Shown: positions 19,663 through 30,964, counted from the stretch's first letter. The stretch is DNA of 64,000 nucleotides from Penaeus vannamei (GCF_042767895.1 NC_091576.1:15170993-15234992); one strand, 5' to 3'. Made by a program: numbers and translations. Notes: generated by a model from the sequence alone, not told the origin.

Positions 19663-20267
19663 TCTCTTTCCCGAAGGATATGACAAACACTCCGTTCGTG
19701 TAATTAGTGATCTCGAGGATTACTGGCGTGTTGTCGGTGCTCGCACGTCGTCTCTCTTTTGCCGCCTCCCCTCCTGTCTCCGATCGCCGAAAAGCACCTC
19801 GTGTGTCTGTTTTCCCTGTCTGTTTGTTGCTCTGTCAATCCATTTACGTCTCTGTCTGGCACTGCTGCGTTGACACTTCGCTTGTGTGTGCATTGTGTTT
19901 GTTTATTTTTCATTAGTCTTTTTTCCGCGGTTAATATCTATCTTTTTTTTCTCTCTTTTCTCATATCTTCTTGATAGTCCATCCTTGTCGATCTCCTTTC
20001 TGTCTCACAATGAGCTTGTGCAGAGGATACAAGTCTATCTTATCTATCTATCCTTAAAACTGCCTCTTTGGATCTCTCGGTCTATCTCCATCTTCATCGG
20101 TGTTCTCGCAGCCCCTGCGGTCCCTCCTTTTACCCTTCCTCTCCCCCCATTGACCATCGCCCCCTTACCTTCCCTCGGGGTAGCATGGCCTGTATTTGCT
20201 ATCGTCGCTAGGTTGCAAACTGTGCTTCTAGGGCGGCGTAAGGTAATTCATTCTCTCGTTCTCTGCT
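19663..20267. other. Unique, mildly pyrimidine-rich DNA
   Basis: Mixed sequence without a recognisable gene. Short open frames on both strands. A minus-strand GAAG|GTAAGG donor-like string lies at about 20165-20173. Confidence 0.45.
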
Positions 20268-20340
20268 TCTCTCTCTCTCTCTCTCTCTCCCCCTCTCTTT
20301 CTCGCTATCACTCTTTCTCTCACTCTCTCCCTATATAGCT
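20268..20340. repeat. Degenerate CT tract
   Basis: CTCTCT interrupted by CCCCTC, TTTCTCG and CACTC. Confidence 0.85.
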
Positions 20341-20414
20341 ATCACTATTTATATTTATCATTATAATCCGTATCACAAAGAACGCTGGTGGACGAACTCG
20401 CGAAGAATTGAACA

Positions 20415-20416
<2 letters not shown>

Positions 20417-20491
<75 letters not shown>

Positions 20492-20497
20492 GAGAGA
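20417..20497. repeat. (GA)40 microsatellite
   Basis: GA run with one GACA interruption, 80 bp after a CT tract on the same strand. Confidence 0.96.
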
Positions 20498-20584
20498 AAT
20501 GCATCAATTTCTCTCCCAATTCCAATGCCCATTAGACGGAGCTGTGGGTCGCATTCTAAACGGGACAACCGTTTGGTATTTGGT

Positions 20585-20790
20585 GTATGGGGGAGGGAGA
20601 GGTGGAAGGGGGCATGTATAGGGGAGGAGGGAGAGTGGGTGCATAGGGGAGGATAGGAGAAGAGGAGTAGGGTGGATGGGGGAGAGGAGGAGAAAGAGGG
20701 TGTGTATAGGGAAGGACAGGAGAAGAGGAGGAGGTGTATAAGGTGGATAAGGGGAGAAGAGGAGGAATGGGGAGAGGGGGAGAGGAGTGT
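20585..20790. repeat. Degenerate GGGAGAGG/GTGTATAGGG minisatellite
   Basis: GGAGAAGAGGAG recurs at least three times, interleaved with GTGCATAGGGG or GTGTATAGGG words. Irregular 45-60-bp spacing. Confidence 0.75.
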
Positions 20791-21424
20791 ATCGTAATTT
20801 GTAAGGATGTTGGTAGTTACAGGTTACAAGTGTGTAAACATAGGGTCAGCGGCTTGCCATATCCGGTGCAGGTATGGTATATGGTTAACTGTGGAAGAGG
20901 GAGCGCGCCGCGTAGGCCGTCTTGGTGGGGGTGGGTTTGCGGGCGCTTGTGTGCTTGTTCCTGCGATTTTAGATTAGCTTTTTATTATATGAATTCGTGA
21001 AATATTGAATAGCATTCTCCCATATTATCATTATATTAAATGTTTTTTGGCTGCCGTTGTTGTTTAATATTAATATTATTATTACTGTGTGTCTCCATCG
21101 CCTTGGGTAGTAACTGCGAGAGGTCCATGGGTAAAGGGAAAGGAGAGGGGGAAGAGGGGAGGCTGACTGGTTTAACTGTTGTTTTTGTTATTGGTGAAAA
21201 GGTTTTATGGTAGGTGGACTAAAGAGGCGGGGGGGGAGGGGGTAAGGTTAGACCTGGTTGCCACCGACACCTTCCCACGTGGCCATGGAAAGTCATTCTA
21301 GAAGGAAGAGGTAAAAGCTACGGTAACGGTTATGATATTGATAGAAAGAGGATGATGGCGATAATAGAGATATGTTAAAAGTGATGATTATTTTAAATGA
21401 TATATGCGAAGATAATGATTAATG
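20791..21424. other. Unique DNA
   Basis: No gene recognised. A G-rich patch lies at 21229-21245 and AT-rich GATGAT decay precedes the next array. Confidence 0.45.
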
Positions 21425-21735
21425 ATGATATTCGAAATATGATGATAATGATTCTAGAAATATGATGATAATGATTCTAGAAATATGATAATGATTCTAG
21501 AAATATGATGATAATGATTCTAGAAATATGATGATAAGGATTCTAGAAATATGATAATAATGATTCTAGAAATATGATGATAATGAGTCTAGAAATATGA
21601 TGATAATGATTCTAGAAATATGATGATAATGATTCTAGAAATATGATGATAATGATTCTAGAAATATGATGATAATGATTCTAGAAATATGATGATAATG
21701 ATATTAGAAATGTGATGATAATGATACTAGAAATA
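21425..21735. repeat. 23-bp tandem repeat with eleven TCTAGA palindromes
   Basis: TCTAGA occurs at 21453, 21476, 21496, 21519, 21542, 21565, 21588, 21611, 21634, 21657 and 21680, spaced 23 bp apart except for one 20-bp step that lost one GAT. The unit is TCTAGAAATATGATGATAAT plus GAT. Edge copies are diverged (TTCGAA at 21431, ATTAGA at about 21703, ACTAGA at about 21726), the usual core-homogenised pattern. Confidence 0.97.
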
Positions 21736-22099
21736 TAATAAGGATGATAGAGATTTTATATAATGATGAAGTGTGATGATAACAAGAGTAGCAATAATAT
21801 TTATAGTGGTAATGTTGACAATAACGATCCTTAAAGTTAATATAAAAAGGAATAAGGGATAATAAAAGTTATTACAAATTTCGGGGACTTGTAGGGGGAT
21901 GAAAGAAGAAATTGATAAAGATGGGTAGATAAAGAAGACGAGGTGAGGAGATAAGTAAGGAAGGGTGTTAGCGATCGGGACTCAGAGGAGGTGAAATATG
22001 AAATAGATAGAGAGGAAAGTCGGTTAAAAATTTTGGTGGTTGGGGTGCAAGTAGCTAGACCATGTGTACTGTGTACCTAAAGTGAGGTTTGGGTTCCTG
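21736..22099. other. AT-rich unique DNA
   Basis: A/GATA-rich, no open frame on unique sequence. Confidence 0.5.
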
Positions 22100-22115
22100 T
22101 ACACACACACACTCA

Positions 22116-22210
<95 letters not shown>
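22100..22210. repeat. (AC)6 then (CT)46 microsatellite
   Basis: Short AC run followed by a perfect CT run at 22119-22210. Confidence 0.96.
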
Positions 22211-22212
<2 letters not shown>

Positions 22213-22533
22213 CTTCTCTTTTCTCCTCTCTTCTCATATATTTTCTCTTTTTACCTCCTCGCCGTCTCCTCTCATCTATCCTCGGATGAGAAAGAAATCG
22301 AAAAGAAATAAAGATTGAAAAGCGATGAGATAAGAGAGAAAATGAGGAAAAGTTAAAGGAAGAGGAAGGAAAATGAGAAGATAAATAACAAGAGAATGGA
22401 GAAGAGGAAGAGGGGGTAGGAGGACGAGGATAAGAAAGAGAAAGAGAATAGGAGAGGAGGAGAAAGAGTAGTAGTAGTAGTAGAAAGAGAAGTAGTAGTA
22501 GTAGAAGAGTAGTAGAAGGAGGGGCAGGAAGAG
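22211..22533. repeat. Pyrimidine-to-purine transition with (GTA)/(AGA) triplets
   Basis: CT-rich to 22280, then AAG/GAA-rich. GTAGTAGTAGTAG and AGTAGAAG triplets at 22467-22518 lead directly into the large array. Confidence 0.8.
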
Positions 22534-24952
22534 GAGCAAGAGAAGTAGAAAAAGGAGGAGGAGGAGGAGCAAGAGAAGTAGAAAAAGGAGGAGGAGGAGG
22601 AGCAAGAGAAGTAGAAAAAGGAGGAGGAGGAGCAAGAGAAGTAGAAAAAGGAGGAGGAGGAGCAAGAGAAGAAGAAAAAGGAGGAGGAGGAGCAAGAGAA
22701 GAAGAAAAAGGAGGAGGAGGAGCAAGAGAAGTAGAAAAAGGAGGAGGAGCAAGAGCAAGAGCAAGAGAAGTAGAAAAAGGAGGAGGAGGAACAAGAGAAG
22801 TAGAAAAAGGAGGAGGAGCAAGAGAAGTATAAAAAGGAGGAGGAGCAAGAGAAGTAGAAAAAGGAGGAGGAGGAGCAAGAGAAGTAGAAAAAGGAGGAGG
22901 AGCAAGAGAAGTAGAAAAAGGAGGAGCAAGAGAAGTAGAAAAAGGAGGAGCAAGAGAAGTAGAAAAAGGAGGAGGAGGAGCAAGAGAAGTAGAAAAAGGA
23001 GGAGGAGCAAGAGAAGTAGAAAAAGGAGGAGCAAGAGAAGTAGAAAAAGGAGGAGGAGGAGCAAGAGCAAGAGCAAGAGAAGTAGAAAAAGGAGGAGGAG
23101 GAACAAGAGAAGTAGAAAAAGGAGGAGGAGCAAGAGAAGTATAAAAAGGAGGAGGAGCAAGAGAAGTAGAAAAAGGAGGAGCAAGAGAAGTAGAAAAAGG
23201 AGGAGGAGCAAGAGAAGTAGAAAAAGGAGGAGGAGGAGCAAGAGAAGTAGAAAAAGGAGGAGGAGCAAGAGAAGTAGAAAAAGGAGGAGGAGCAAGAGAA
23301 GTAGAAAAAGGAGGAGGAGGAGCAAGAGAAGTAGAAAAAGGAGGAGGAGGAGCAAGAGAAGTAGAAAAAGGAGGAGCAAGAGAAGTAGAAAAAGGAGGAG
23401 GAGGAGCAAGAGAAGTAGAAAAAGGAGGAGCAAGAGAAGTAGAAAAAGGAGGAGGAGGAGCAAGAGAAGTAGAAAAAGGAGGAGGAGCAAGAGAAGTAGA
23501 AAAAGGAGGAGCAAGAGAAGTAGAAAAAGGAGGAGGAGGAGCAAGAGCAAGAGCAAGAGAAGTAGAAAAAGGAGGAGGAGGAACAAGAGAAGTAGAAAAA
23601 GGAGGAGGAGCAAGAGAAGTAGAAAAAGGAGGAGCAAGAGAAGTAGAAAAAGGAGGAGGAGGAGCAAGAGAAGTAGAAAAAGGAGGAGGAGGAACAAGAG
23701 AAGTAGAAAAAGGAGGAGGAGCAAGAGAAGTAGAAAAAGGAGGAGGAGCAAGAGAAGTAGAAAAAGGAGGAGGAGCAAGAGCAAGAGAAGTAGAAAAAGG
23801 AGGAGGAGGAGCAAGAGAAGTAGAAAAAGGAGGAGGAGGAGCAAGAGAAGTAGAAAAAGGAGGAGGAGCAAGAGAAGTAGAAAAAGGAGGAGGAGCAAGA
23901 GAAGTAGAAAAAGGAGGAGGAGCAAGAGAAGTAGAAAAAGGAGGAGCAAGAGAAGTAGAAAAAGGAGGAGGAGGAGCAAGAGAAGTAGAAAAAGGAGGAG
24001 GAGCAAGAGAAGTAGAAAAAGGAGGAGGAGCAAGAGAAGTAGAAAAAGGAGGAGGAGGAGCAAGAGAAGTAGAAAAAGGAGGAGCAAGAGAAGTAGAAAA
24101 AGGAGGAGGAGGAGCAAGAGAAGTAGAAAAAGGAGGAGCAAGAGAAGTAGAAAAAGGAGGAGGAGGAGCAAGAGAAGTAGAAAAAGGAGGAGGAGCAAGA
24201 GAAGTAGAAAAAGGAGGAGGAGGAGCAAGAGCAAGAGCAAGAGAAGTAGAAAAAGGAGGAGGAGGACCAAGAGAAGTAGAAAAAGGAGGAGGAGCAAGAG
24301 AAGTAGAAAAAGGAGGAGCAAGAGAAGTAGAAAAAGGAGGAGGAGCAAGAGAAGTAGAAAAAGGAGGAGGAGGAGCAAGAGAAGTAGAAAAAGGAGGAGC
24401 AAGAGAAGTAGAAAAAGGAGGAGGAGGAGCAAGAGAAGTAGAAAAAGGAGGAGGAGGAGCAAGAGAAGTAGAAAAAGGAGGAGGAGCAAGAGAAGTAGAA
24501 AAAGGAGGAGCAAGAGAAGTAGAAAAAGGAGGAGGAGGAGCAAGAGCAAGAGCAAGAGAAGTAGAAAAAGGAGGAGGAGGAACAAGAGAAGTAGAAAAAG
24601 GAGGAGGAGCAAGAGAAGTAGAAAAAGGAGGAGCAAGAGAAGTAGAAAAAGGAGGAGGAGGAGCAAGAGCAAGAGAAGTAGAAAAAGGAGGAGGAGGAGC
24701 AAGAGAAGTAGAAAAAGGAGGAGGAGCAAGAGAAGTAGAAAAAGGAGGAGGAGCAAGAGAAGTAGAAAAAGGAGGAGGAGGAGCAAGAGAAGTAGAAAAA
24801 GGAGGAGGAGGAGCAAGAGAAGTAGAAAAAGGAGGAGGAGGAGCAAGAGAAGTAGAAAAAGGAGGAGGAGGAGCAAGAGAAGTAGAAAAAGGAGGAGGAG
24901 GAGGAGCAAGAGAAGTAGAAAAAGGAGGAGGAGGAGGAGGAGCAAGAGCATG
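22534..24952. repeat. 2.4-kb purine minisatellite: GCAAGAGAAGTAGAAAAAGGA plus variable (GGA)n
   Basis: Roughly 95-100 units. The invariant core is AGAGAAGTAGAAAAAGGA. Between cores there are 0-4 extra GGA triplets and 1-3 GCAAGA hexamers, so units are 21, 24, 27, 30, 33 or 39 bp, always multiples of three. Variants include GAAGAAG at about 22668 and 22701, GTATAAA at about 22829 and 23131, AACAAGAG, and one ACCAAGAG. The triple (GCAAGA)3 marker recurs near 22749, 23061, 23541, 24231 and 24541, showing higher-order duplications (312 and 309 bp pairs). The minus strand is open for 983 and 894 codons in two frames at once, which fits composition and not coding. Confidence 0.97.
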
Positions 24953-25231
24953 AGTAGCATTGCGTTGATTGCTGCTCGATGTTTTATGGCGCGGGTTCGG
25001 ATTCAATCGTGCGGAGTGCGGTAATGATGCTGCAGATTATGATGATAGTAGAAGTGATAGTGATAATTACAGAGGCAATTACGGCCGATTAATTTGATGC
25101 CAATCGTGTGTGGGTGTTTGGTGGTTTTTATTATTGTTTTTCAGTTTATATATATAATTTTGTGTCGGGCCATTTGTAACGGTGCTTTTATTTATTTATA
25201 TATCTTTTTGAGGGGGGACTTGGTCTTGTTA

Positions 25232-25233
<2 letters not shown>
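24953..25233. other. Unique DNA
   Basis: Mixed to AT-rich. The 983-codon repeat frame begins here on the minus strand (ATG at 25006-25004) with about 20 unique residues, MNPNPRHKTSSSNQRNATHA. Confidence 0.5.

Positions 25234-25297
<64 letters not shown>
25234..25297. repeat. (GT)32 microsatellite
   Basis: Perfect GT run. A decayed GT patch follows at 25409-25470. Confidence 0.97.
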
Positions 25298-25299
<2 letters not shown>

Positions 25300-25470
25300 A
25301 TGTGTTGGTCGTTATTTCCTTTCTCTTTCTGCCTTTTATCTTTTGTGCGTTGATGTTTTGTTCTATTTTCTATCTGTTCCTACCTCCTCTTCATCTCCAT
25401 TTTGCCCTGTGTATGTATGTGTGTGTATGTACGTGCGTGTGTATGCGTGAGTGAGTGTGCGTGGGTACCC

Positions 25471-25910
25471 GGGTGTCAGGTGTCAGCGTCGCCAGGGTGC
25501 CAGGCAGTGCCACATTACTCTTCTCCTTCCCGGAATACATCGCTCACCGGGTGGCCCTTTGACCATTTAAGGAACTCCTCTTACTCCTTGGGGTTCTAAA
25601 AGGGGGAGGGAGGGGAGGGGCGTCGAGCGGGGGTGGGGGAGGGGGATTTTGCTTCGTTTGTTGTTTTTTCGGGGTGGGGGGGTTTGTGCGTTTATATGGT
25701 ACAGGGAAGGTGGTGTGGGATGTGGGAGGGAGGGAGGGGGGAAGTTGATCTGTCTGTTGCGGGTCGTTTGGTTCTGGTCGTGCCTGGTTGCTGCTGGGGA
25801 TTGCGGTGGTGGCCGTGGTTTGGTTGTTTGCTTGTTTGTGCGTTCGGAGGCTCCGTTACAGTCGTTTTGGATGACTTAATTATAACTGATGAGAGTCGTG
25901 TTGTCATTGT
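25471..25910. other. Unique, G/T-rich DNA
   Basis: Non-repetitive with repeated GTGTCAGGTGTCAG and CCAGGGTGCCAGGCAGTGCC words near 25475-25510. Overlapping open frames of 76-180 codons are not convincing. Confidence 0.4.
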
Positions 25911-26100
25911 TTTAATTATTATTATTACTACTATTATTATTATTATTGTTGTTGTTGTTGTTGCTATTTTCATTATTTTTGCTCTTGTGGTTCCTGTTGC
26001 TATATATATATATATATTTTATATAGTTATGAACATTATCACCACCACCACCATAATCACAATAAAGGTTACCACCGTTCTTAATATAGTTACTATTATC
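25911..26100. repeat. Triplet tracts (ATT)n, (GTT)n, (CAC)n with a short (TA)8
   Basis: ATTATTATT and GTTGTTGTT at 25915-25960, TATATATATATATAT at about 26002-26018, CACCACCACCAC at about 26040-26052. Confidence 0.88.
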
Positions 26101-26249
26101 ATTACGACTCCTGCTGTAGCCTCGAGTCCGTGTGCCCCGTGCACGAGCGCCGGCGGACGCAGCGCAGCCTGGTGATCCCTCGTGTGGGAAAGTTTTGAAG
26201 GTCTGGATTTTAGTTTGACTTAATGACGGGAGAGGAGTATCAGGTGTCG

Positions 26250-27170
26250 GAGGGTGGCTCTCGCTAGGCACTGGCACTGGGCGCTTCCCCTCGCTCCACT
26301 CGCTTCGCCTGTCGTCCCTTTGCCTGTGTCCTTTCTACGTTGTTCTTTTCGTTGTTTTTTCTTTATGTTCTTGTTTCTTTCGTTTAAGTTCTATATTTTT
26401 CTCTCTCTTCTCGTGGCCATTCGCTTGCGTCCTCTCTCTTCTCTTCTCGCTTCCTCTTGCTTGCGCCCTCTCTTTTATCCTCTTCTTTCCTCTTCTCATT
26501 TCCTACCGCCAGACCGAGACTCTCTTCTCTTCTCGTTCCTCCACGTCCTCTCTCCGTTCTCTTTATTTCGTTTCCCCTCGCGTCCTGTCGTTTCTATTCT
26601 TCCTTTCATTTGTCTCTCCATTCTTCTCTTCCTTTCGCGTGTCTCACCTTTCTTCTCTGTTCTCTTGGCTGTCCTTTGTTTCTTCTCGCTGCCGGGCTCT
26701 TCTCTTTCCTTCCCTCGCTTGCCTCCTTCCTCTCTTCCTCTCTTCGCTTGCCTCTTTTCATTTTTCCTCTTCTCGCTTCCCTTGGTTTACGTTTCTCTCT
26801 CCGTTTCGCTGCTAGCCTATTCTCCTTTTCTCTTCGCTTTCCCTTTTTTCAACTCTCCTCTCTTATGTGCTCTCCCTCCGTTTGCATCTTCCCTTTTCCG
26901 CTCCTTCTTTCAGTCTCTTCTCCCTTCTTTCTTTTCTTCATCCAGTGTTCTTTCCCCTCCCAATTTGCTTCCTTTCTTCCCCATTCCCTGCCTTCCCTCT
27001 TTCCCCTCCCCATTCTCTCCCTTCCCCTCGTGATATCCTTTCTTCCCTCCCCATTTCCTCCCTGCCCTTCCCCATTTTCTCCTTTCACTCTCCATTTTCT
27101 CTCTTCCTCCCTTTCCTCCCTTCCTTCCTCATTTCGTCCTTCCCCTCCCCTCCCCATCCGCTCACGGCAG
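26250..27170. repeat. 920-bp pyrimidine-rich domain
   Basis: CTCTTCTCGCTTCC and TTTCCTCTTC words in irregular 40-60-bp repeats, then CCCC/TTCC toward the end. The 102-259-codon frames on both strands are low-complexity artefacts. Confidence 0.85.
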
Positions 27171-27610
27171 GGGAAGACGCCTGTTCATCCACCTAGCTGA
27201 CCCTGTCTACCTTTCTACCCACCTACCCAGCCGGCCGTGCAAGTAGATCGGTTTAATTGCAGCTGCTCAGCCGTCGAGCGCCTTCTGTGGCTGTTTATTC
27301 GGGCCATTTGCTGGCTGTGGGCCTCTCAGTGCAAGGGCTGGTGGATGCGAGCAGGATTGGGAGATGCGTTTCCTTCAATCCCCCAATTCCCCGTCTCTTG
27401 TTTTTATCTTGGTTAGAGCTGTTTATCGCTTCTATCTATCTCTTTTTTTCCTCTTCGAAATTTGGACCGACGGTGCGATTCTTCCCTCTCCTTTTCTCTC
27501 TTCCCTCGCTCCTAAACGACTCTATCCTCTTTCTCTCCTCTCTTTCTCTCTATTCTCTTGCCCTGTCCGGCCCCCTCTCCCTGCCGTCTCTAATTTCCCT
27601 CTCCCTCTCT
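27171..27610. other. Mixed then CT-rich DNA
   Basis: 27180-27360 is unique with several CTACC words. No gene recognised. Confidence 0.4.
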
Positions 27611-27611
27611 C

Positions 27612-27760
27612 GCTTACCCTCCCCATCCCCCTCCTCCTCTCTTGCTTACCCTCCCCATCCCCCTCCTCTCTCGCCTTCTCCCACCTTCCCCTTCCCTCTC
27701 ACCCCTCTCCCACCTTCCCCTTCCCTCTCACCCCTCTCCCTCCACTCCCTCCAGCCCCTC
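27612..27760. repeat. Two adjacent duplications, 32 bp and 29 bp
   Basis: GCTTACCCTCCCCATCCCCC occurs at 27612 and 27644. CTCCCACCTTCCCCTTCCCT occurs at 27678 and 27707. Both are near-perfect tandem pairs. Confidence 0.92.
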
Positions 27761-28043
27761 ACCTCCAGAAACGGGTTCTGTCTGTATATGGCTATTGCTG
27801 TTCGGATGATGGGTGATGTAGCGAGGCGGCGGTGGACTGACCTCCGCTCGAGCGCCGCCCCCGCCCACGCCCACGCCCAGACCCGTCGTCGTAGCAACCA
27901 CGTTTTGGCAGGGTTGGAAATCGAGTGCGTTTTGTGGCTGGCGGCTGATTGGTTTATTGGAAAGGTCTGGTTAATAACGCGTCTTCGGAAAACGGGGAAC
28001 TGTGCGTTCTGGTTGAGTGTGTTTTCGGTTGGTTTGGGATGGA

Positions 28044-28107
28044 GGTGTGTGTGTGTGTGTGTGTGTGTGGAGGTGTGTGTGTGTGTGCGTGTGTGTGTGT
28101 GTGCGTG

Positions 28108-28167
<60 letters not shown>
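28044..28167. repeat. Imperfect (GT)~60
   Basis: GT run with several GC steps and one GGAGG interruption. Confidence 0.95.
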
Positions 28168-28339
28168 GGATTTGTTTGGGGAGAAAGGAACGGGGAGAGA
28201 AGGAGAAAGGATAGGAAAGGAAATGGGAGAGATACAGATACAGAAATGAAAAAAAAGACAAAAAAGACCGAGTTAGAGCCAGAAGAAGAGCAACAAGAGG
28301 AGGGCTGGAGCAAGCAAGGGCCTCCCTCGGCTGCACACT

Positions 28340-28366
28340 CCATATATGGGAAAGGCCCGTGACTCA
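28340..28366. promoter_or_regulatory. CArG box (CCATATATGG) plus AP-1 site (TGACTCA)
   Basis: CCATATATGG at 28340-28349 is a perfect SRF-type CArG box. TGACTCA at 28360-28366 is a perfect AP-1 heptamer, 10 bp apart. A CpG-rich patch follows at 28380-28450. The pairing resembles serum-response promoter architecture known from animal immediate-early genes. No gene start is visible nearby. Confidence 0.25.
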
Positions 28367-28504
28367 GGTCCTGCTGTTGTCCTGGGCGATGCTGCGAGGT
28401 GTGATCGCGGCCGCCGTTGTCCCGGTGATCGGAGGGGGGAGGGGGGGTTGAGACGATTCGCTAATCAGAATCACTTTGCGAAGGGCAAGGTTTTCGTCTC
28501 GTCG

Positions 28505-28760
28505 ATTGGTAGAGGGAGGAAAGGAAGGAGAGGGATAGAAGGGGGGGGGGGGAGAGGGAAGGAGAGAGAGATTGAGACGGAGTGGAAGAGAAAGAGGGAT
28601 GTAGGAATGAAGGAAGGGCGGAATGTAGAGAGATGGAGAGGGATAAGAAAGGGGAAAATTTACGAAGGAGTGGGAGATGGAGAAATCGAGATAAGAGGGA
28701 GAGAGGCGTAGGGGGTGATAAGAGGTTGTGGGGCAAGGGGAAGGGGAAGGGGATGCATCT
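28505..28760. repeat. Purine-rich low complexity
   Basis: GGAAAGG/GAGAGG words with a G11 run at about 28541. Confidence 0.75.
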
Positions 28761-28819
28761 CATGACTCATGACTTGGACGCTTCGCTTTGCTCATCCAAC
28801 CGTTGTCTGTTTCGGTCTG

Positions 28820-28833
28820 AGAGAGAGAGAGAG

Positions 28834-28870
<37 letters not shown>

Positions 28871-28892
28871 CAGATTGACAAACAGACAGACA
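28820..28892. repeat. (GA)24 then (ACAG)4
   Basis: GA run with an AAAA interruption to 28868, then ACAGACAGACAG. Confidence 0.93.
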
Positions 28893-29267
28893 GAAGGAAA
28901 GAGAGAATAAGAGAATGAGTGTTTGGTGTAGAAGTTACCCTTTTCTCTCATTTTCTATTATAGTTTTCTTTCTCCGAGAAAGAATAGCTGGTTAGATAGA
29001 ATGAATAAGGATAGAGAGGATAAAGGCATTAAAGCACCGGTGAAGAATACGGAGATAGGAAGGAAGAGGAGACGTAATAGGAGGACGGAAGAAAATGAAG
29101 AATAACCAGGGGGATGGCGAGAGGGAGAGAAAGAGGAAAAGAGATGAGATGCGAAGTGCAACAAATAGATAAACTAGAATATAGTAGCTAAGGGAAACTA
29201 CAGAATTTGAAACAGAATGAATGGGGAATAGAAGTGACAGGTGAATGATGAAAAGGAGAAGAGGGGG
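28893..29267. other. A/G-rich unique DNA
   Basis: No gene. A purine-biased plus strand without a clear unit. Confidence 0.45.
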
Positions 29268-29445
29268 GTGAAGAAGAAGAGTGGGAGGGGGAAGGGAAGA
29301 AGAGGAGGAGGAGGAGGAGGAGGTAGATGAAGACGAAGAAGAAAACGTAGTTGTAGTAGTAGAAGAGGAGGATTAGCTAATGATGAAGTAGCAATTGTAG
29401 TAGAAAAGGAGGAGAAAGAGGAAAGTGAAGACGAAAAGAGAGATG
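29268..29445. repeat. Triplet purine repeat (GAA/GGA/GTA)
   Basis: GGAGGAGGAGGAGGAGG at about 29300-29322, then GAAGAAG and GTAGTAGTAG steps. Confidence 0.85.
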
Positions 29446-29584
29446 GGAGGCACGGAAGATCTTTGGGGGTCTTTGAGAAATCACCAAATTCGCTTCCTTA
29501 GAATGTCATTTCGTACTCGAGATGACACCAAAGCCGGCCGGGGACGAGGGAGCGCCCTAACTAACGTCGTTTGGCGGCCGGGCG

Positions 29585-29820
29585 AAAGGGGCGAGAGGGA
29601 GGAGGAGGGGGAGAGGGAGAGGGAGAGTGATGGGAAGGGGGAGGTCGAAGGAGAAAGAAAGGGGAGAAAGAAGACGTAGTAGCGAAAAGGGGGAGGGGAG
29701 GGGGGAGGAGAGAGTGAAAGGGGAAGGAGGAAGGAATGAGCAAGAGAGGGAAATTAAGGAGCCAGAGAGAGAGAGAGAAAGAAGAAAGAGAGAGAGAAGG
29801 AGACGTAGGACAAGGCAAGA
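29585..29820. repeat. Purine-rich low complexity
   Basis: GAGGGAG and AGAAAGA words between two short unique segments (29450-29584 and 29821-30030). Confidence 0.75.
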
Positions 29821-30031
29821 ATCCCCAGGATTTCGCCTGTCCTTCGTGCTCTTCCTCGGCGAAGGAGGAGGAGACCCTTTTCGAGACCTTCTGAGCCCTG
29901 GCGGTCCTGGGTCCTCTCGATCCCTCCTCTGTTATCTGGCTTTGCTTCGTGGTTGTCTCTCTCTTTTATTGTTATTTTTACGGTACTATTTATTCATGTC
30001 ATCGCCGTTATCATCGTCATCAACCATAATC

Positions 30032-30033
<2 letters not shown>

Positions 30034-30124
<91 letters not shown>
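30034..30124. repeat. (CT)45 microsatellite
   Basis: Perfect CT run. Confidence 0.97.
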
Positions 30125-30127
<3 letters not shown>

Positions 30128-30385
30128 TCTTGCATTCCTAGTATTTGCTGAACCATCTCTCGCGCTGGACAAAGAAACCTGAAGAAATTTCAGGAAATGA
30201 CTCTCAGAAGAAGGAAATATAGGTAAAGAAGAGGGCTCTCAGAAAAAAAGGAGATAAAGAAAAGAGAATGTCGAAATGGAACGAAGGAAGAGACAAAGGA
30301 AGAGGGCAATGGTTTAATTATGGGAGTAGATAGAGGGAGAAAGCAAAAGGAGAGGTTAAAGGATGAGAGGTAAAGACAGACATTA
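30125..30385. other. Purine-biased unique DNA
   Basis: AAGAAG words, with the motif CTCAGAAGAAGGA echoed as CTCTCAGAAAAAAAGGA 47 bp later (30192 and 30237). No gene. Confidence 0.45.
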
Positions 30386-30890
30386 TGATTGTAATGTTTC
30401 TCCTTCTCCCTCCTTCCTCTTCCCTCCTCCTCTCACATCCCTCTTTTACCTTTTTTTTCCTTTCCTCCCTCTTTTACCTTGTTTTTCTTTCCTAAACCTC
30501 TTTGTTTACGCCTCCTTATGTTTTACGGTCTCCATTTTTCCATTTTTTTACGGTCTCCATTTTTTCATCTGGGCAATGTCTTGGATCCTTATATGCATTA
30601 TTTTCTCTTTTCCTCCTTTACTGTAAGTGGCATGCGCCTTTTAGTTTGTTGAATCGTGTCGGATTTATGCTTGCCCCCCCCCCCTCTTCCGCCCTCTCAT
30701 CACCACCCCTCTCCTCCATCTATACTTTTTCCTTCGCCTTCTCCTCCTCCTCTTCCACCTCTTTCTTCTTTTCCATCTCCTTCTTCCCATCCCCTCCTTT
30801 CCTAGCTTTTCTCCTTCCTCCTCCTTATTCTTCTACTTCCCTCGTTTGGCATGTGTCCCCTTTTCACCACCTTGTTCTTCTTCCCTTTCT
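30386..30890. repeat. Pyrimidine-rich domain
   Basis: CTCCTTC/TTTCC words. ACGGTCTCCATTTTT(T)CAT is duplicated at about 30526 and 30550. A C10 run lies at about 30675. Confidence 0.8.
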
Positions 30891-30964
30891 TAGCCTGTGA
30901 CGTTCGTGGTTTGGTCCGTCCCTCCTCCTATCGGGCTGTCAATCATGTCGAGTCATGCACGCGG

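Noticed and set aside
18785..19873. Pro/Thr-rich plus frames of 264-362 codons
   Set aside because: All three frames are open because C-rich repeats lack stop codons. The 19/20-bp units shift frame from copy to copy, so no protein repeat is preserved.
22276..24960. 894-codon Leu-rich minus-strand frame inside the large minisatellite
   Set aside because: Pure translation of the triplet repeat in another frame. It cannot coexist as coding with the overlapping 983-codon frame and has no non-repeat content of value.
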